From positions 1 through 6,554 of the forward strand of contig JAPJRA010000215.1 in NCBI GenBank assembly GCA_030824835.1: DNA of 6,554 nucleotides. The letters are read 5' to 3'. The position numbers and the translations under genes were made by a program. Source of the stretch: Geminicoccaceae bacterium (GTDB taxonomy: Bacteria; Pseudomonadota; Alphaproteobacteria; Geminicoccales; Geminicoccaceae). The notes beneath the pieces are model-generated. The model saw only the letters and a list, made by a program, of their open reading frames with translations, was not told the DNA's origin and made no database searches. Shown here piece after piece: positions 5,431-6,554 of this stretch. Every line of letters starts with the position of its first letter. Within the stretch, counting starts at the first letter, position 1.

Positions 5431-5462
5431 ACCGGCCGCCTCAGGGCGGCCGGTTTGCGTTT
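5431..5462 (+). terminator. intrinsic terminator after the DUF1127 gene
   Basis: A perfect 10-bp GC-rich stem (ACCGGCCGCC at 5431-5440 with GGCGGCCGGT at 5445-5454) closed by the 4-nt loop TCAG is followed by TTGCGTTT. It sits 31 nt after the stop codon. The opposite strand lacks a T-run after the hairpin, so it should work mainly for the rightward transcript, though the stem may also protect the 3' end of the convergent DUF427 message. Confidence 0.8.
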
Positions 5463-5490
5463 GAGGTGCCGGGAGCCGCCGCAGCCGGCT

Positions 5491-5874
5491 TCAGGCCGGA
5501 CCCGGCTCCTCGATCGCGTCGACTCGGTCGGGATAGAAGGCCAGATGGTCCTTGATCGCCGCCACCGCGGCAAAGGGATCGGCGTAGGTCCAGACCGCAT
5601 CGACGGACCGCTCGCCGCCGGCCGGAATGCTGAAATAGCTGCAGTCACCCTTATAGGGGCAATAGGTCCGGCGCTCGGACGGCTGCAGCAATGCCATGTC
5701 GACGTCGGTGCGCGGGATGTAGAGCACCGGCGGGTAGCTTGCCTCCCGCAGCGTCAGGGCCGCGCGCGTGTCGGCAACGGTGCGCCCGGCGACCGTGACG
5801 ACGACCCGGCCGGTGTTCGGCAGGATGGTGATCGGATGATCCGGACCGGGCACCTTCACCGGTTTCAGTGTCAT
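5491..5874 (-). CDS. DUF427 domain protein
   Basis: A 127-residue protein spanning a single DUF427 domain (small beta-rich cytosolic proteins of unknown function). Diagnostic features are TGRVVVTVAGRTVADT (21-36), YPPVLYIPRTDVDM (47-60), the family hallmark T70-Y-C-P-Y-K-G (70-76) with YFS (80-82), and the C-terminal IKDHLAFYPDRVD (107-119). Length is typical and the gene looks intact. The start at 5872-5874 is chosen because GAGGAG lies 8 nt upstream; a 24-residue upstream extension in the same frame is Arg/Gly-rich and overlaps the end of the MFS gene. The MFS stop is 28 nt upstream on the same strand, so the two are probably co-transcribed. No function can be assigned. Confidence 0.9.
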   Translation of the reverse strand: MTLKPVKVPGPDHPITILPNTGRVVVTVAGRTVADTRAALTLREASYPPVLYIPRTDVDMALLQPSERRTYCPYKGDCSYFSIPAGGERSVDAVWTYADPFAAVAAIKDHLAFYPDRVDAIEEPGPA

Positions 5875-5882
5875 GGTTGTAT

Positions 5883-5888
5883 CTCCTC
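5883..5888 (-). promoter_or_regulatory. ribosome-binding site for the DUF427 gene
   Basis: On the minus strand GAGGAG (within AAGAGGAG, 5890-5883) precedes the ATG at 5874 by 8 nt and decides the start in favour of the 127-residue product. Confidence 0.7.
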
Positions 5889-5902
5889 TTCGTCCGCTGA
5901 CG

Positions 5903-6554
5903 TCACCGCGTACCGGCCGTTGCCGGGGCGAGATCGCAGGCGACATGGCCCACCGCCCCGCGCCGCCCGTGATAGAGGGCCAGCGCCGACAGGACGCACA
6001 GCCCGCCGACCCAGCCGAGATCGGCCACGCCGCCCCTGGTCAGGGTGAGCGACCCGGTCACGGCCCCGAGCGAGAAGCCCAGATACATGAACGAGGCGTT
6101 GAGCGAGAGCACCACCGGTGCCGCCTTCAGCCCGGCGATGCCGATCAGCCTCGCCTGCTGTGCCGGATAGAAGCCCCATCCGGTCAGGCCCCAAGCCACG
6201 ACCGCCACCAGGATGGGCAGCCACGCCACCGTGGGCGGCAACAGGTAGGCGAACAGCGACAGGCTTCCCAGCGCCGCGGCCAGCAGCGGCAGGGCCAGTG
6301 CTATCACCCGAGCGCTCCCCAACCGGTCCGCCGCATGGCCACCGACGAACAGGCCGACAAACGCGGCACCGCCCCACAGGAACAGCACATAGCCGATATC
6401 CGTGCCCGAGATGCCGGCGGCTGTAGCGAGGTAGGGTGCGACGTAGGTGTAGACGGTGTAGCCGCCCACACCCCAGAGCGTGGTGACGAGAAGGGCGATG
6501 AGCACCGCCGGCCGGCGCATGACGGCGAACCGCTCGCGCAGGTTCGTCGTCATG
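5903..6554 (-). CDS. MFS transporter, C-terminal half (partial at window edge)
   Basis: The frame is open to the right edge and encodes the last 216 or so residues of a major facilitator superfamily transporter of the drug/sugar efflux (AraJ-like) type. Counting from the Met at 6551-6553, six membrane segments are visible (about 15-37, 52-74, 81-103, 108-128, 145-169, 176-195), matching TM7-TM12. The start LRERFAVMRRPAVLIALL reads like the cytoplasmic central loop entering TM7, and GGHAADRLGSARV (71-83) is the second-half copy of MFS motif A between TM8 and TM9. A full member would be about 390-400 residues, so the Met at the edge is most likely internal and the N-terminal half lies outside the window. 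Substrate cannot be predicted. It is followed after 28 nt by the DUF427 gene in the same direction. Confidence 0.88.
   Translation of the reverse strand, partial: MTTNLRERFAVMRRPAVLIALLVTTLWGVGGYTVYTYVAPYLATAAGISGTDIGYVLFLWGGAAFVGLFVGGHAADRLGSARVIALALPLLAAALGSLSLFAYLLPPTVAWLPILVAVVAWGLTGWGFYPAQQARLIGIAGLKAAPVVLSLNASFMYLGFSLGAVTGSLTLTRGGVADLGWVGGLCVLSALALYHGRRGAVGHVACDLAPATAGTR

Noticed and set aside
5875..5946. 24-residue N-terminal extension of the DUF427 protein
   Set aside because: Arg/Gly-rich, overlaps the MFS gene, and the GAGGAG sequence directly before the internal ATG supports the shorter product.

Overview
The window is GC-rich (roughly two thirds G+C by eye) and reads as ordinary bacterial chromosome. 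A DUF1127 protein, a six-membrane-segment class III cyclase with the VNLAAKLEKH signature, a GYD-domain protein and a DUF427 protein together suggest an alphaproteobacterium, probably near the Rhodospirillales. The taxonomic placement is inference. I saw no tRNA, rRNA, IS element, CRISPR array or phage gene.

Layout. Positions 1-31 hold the last codons of a plus-strand gene that begins outside the window. A GYD-domain gene runs leftward (45-338). Its start codon overlaps the start codon of a rightward gene for a small exported cysteine-rich protein with two internal repeats (337-768). A putative lipoprotein (885-1337) and a 392-residue cyclic-nucleotide-binding potassium channel (1383-2561) follow on the plus strand. 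On the minus strand, an integral-membrane class III adenylate cyclase (4850-3459) is followed after 19 nt by an alpha/beta hydrolase (3439-2558) that carries every diagnostic residue of fluoroacetate/haloacetate dehalogenases. The hydrolase and channel converge and share a CTAG at their stop codons. A 300-bp divergent intergenic region (4851-5150) separates the cyclase from a small DUF1127 gene (5151-5399, GTG start) that ends in a strong intrinsic terminator (5431-5462). The right end holds a leftward pair: the C-terminal half of an MFS transporter (runs off the edge) and a DUF427 gene.

How the genes may work together. The most coherent unit is the cyclase plus the channel: the cyclase would make cAMP from ATP at the membrane, and the channel has a C-terminal cyclic-nucleotide-binding domain that could sense it. 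This would be a compact local cAMP-to-potassium-current circuit, with the dehalogenase-like hydrolase probably co-transcribed with the cyclase. The link is inferred from gene proximity and domain content. None of the families is new; the arrangement is the part worth a second look.
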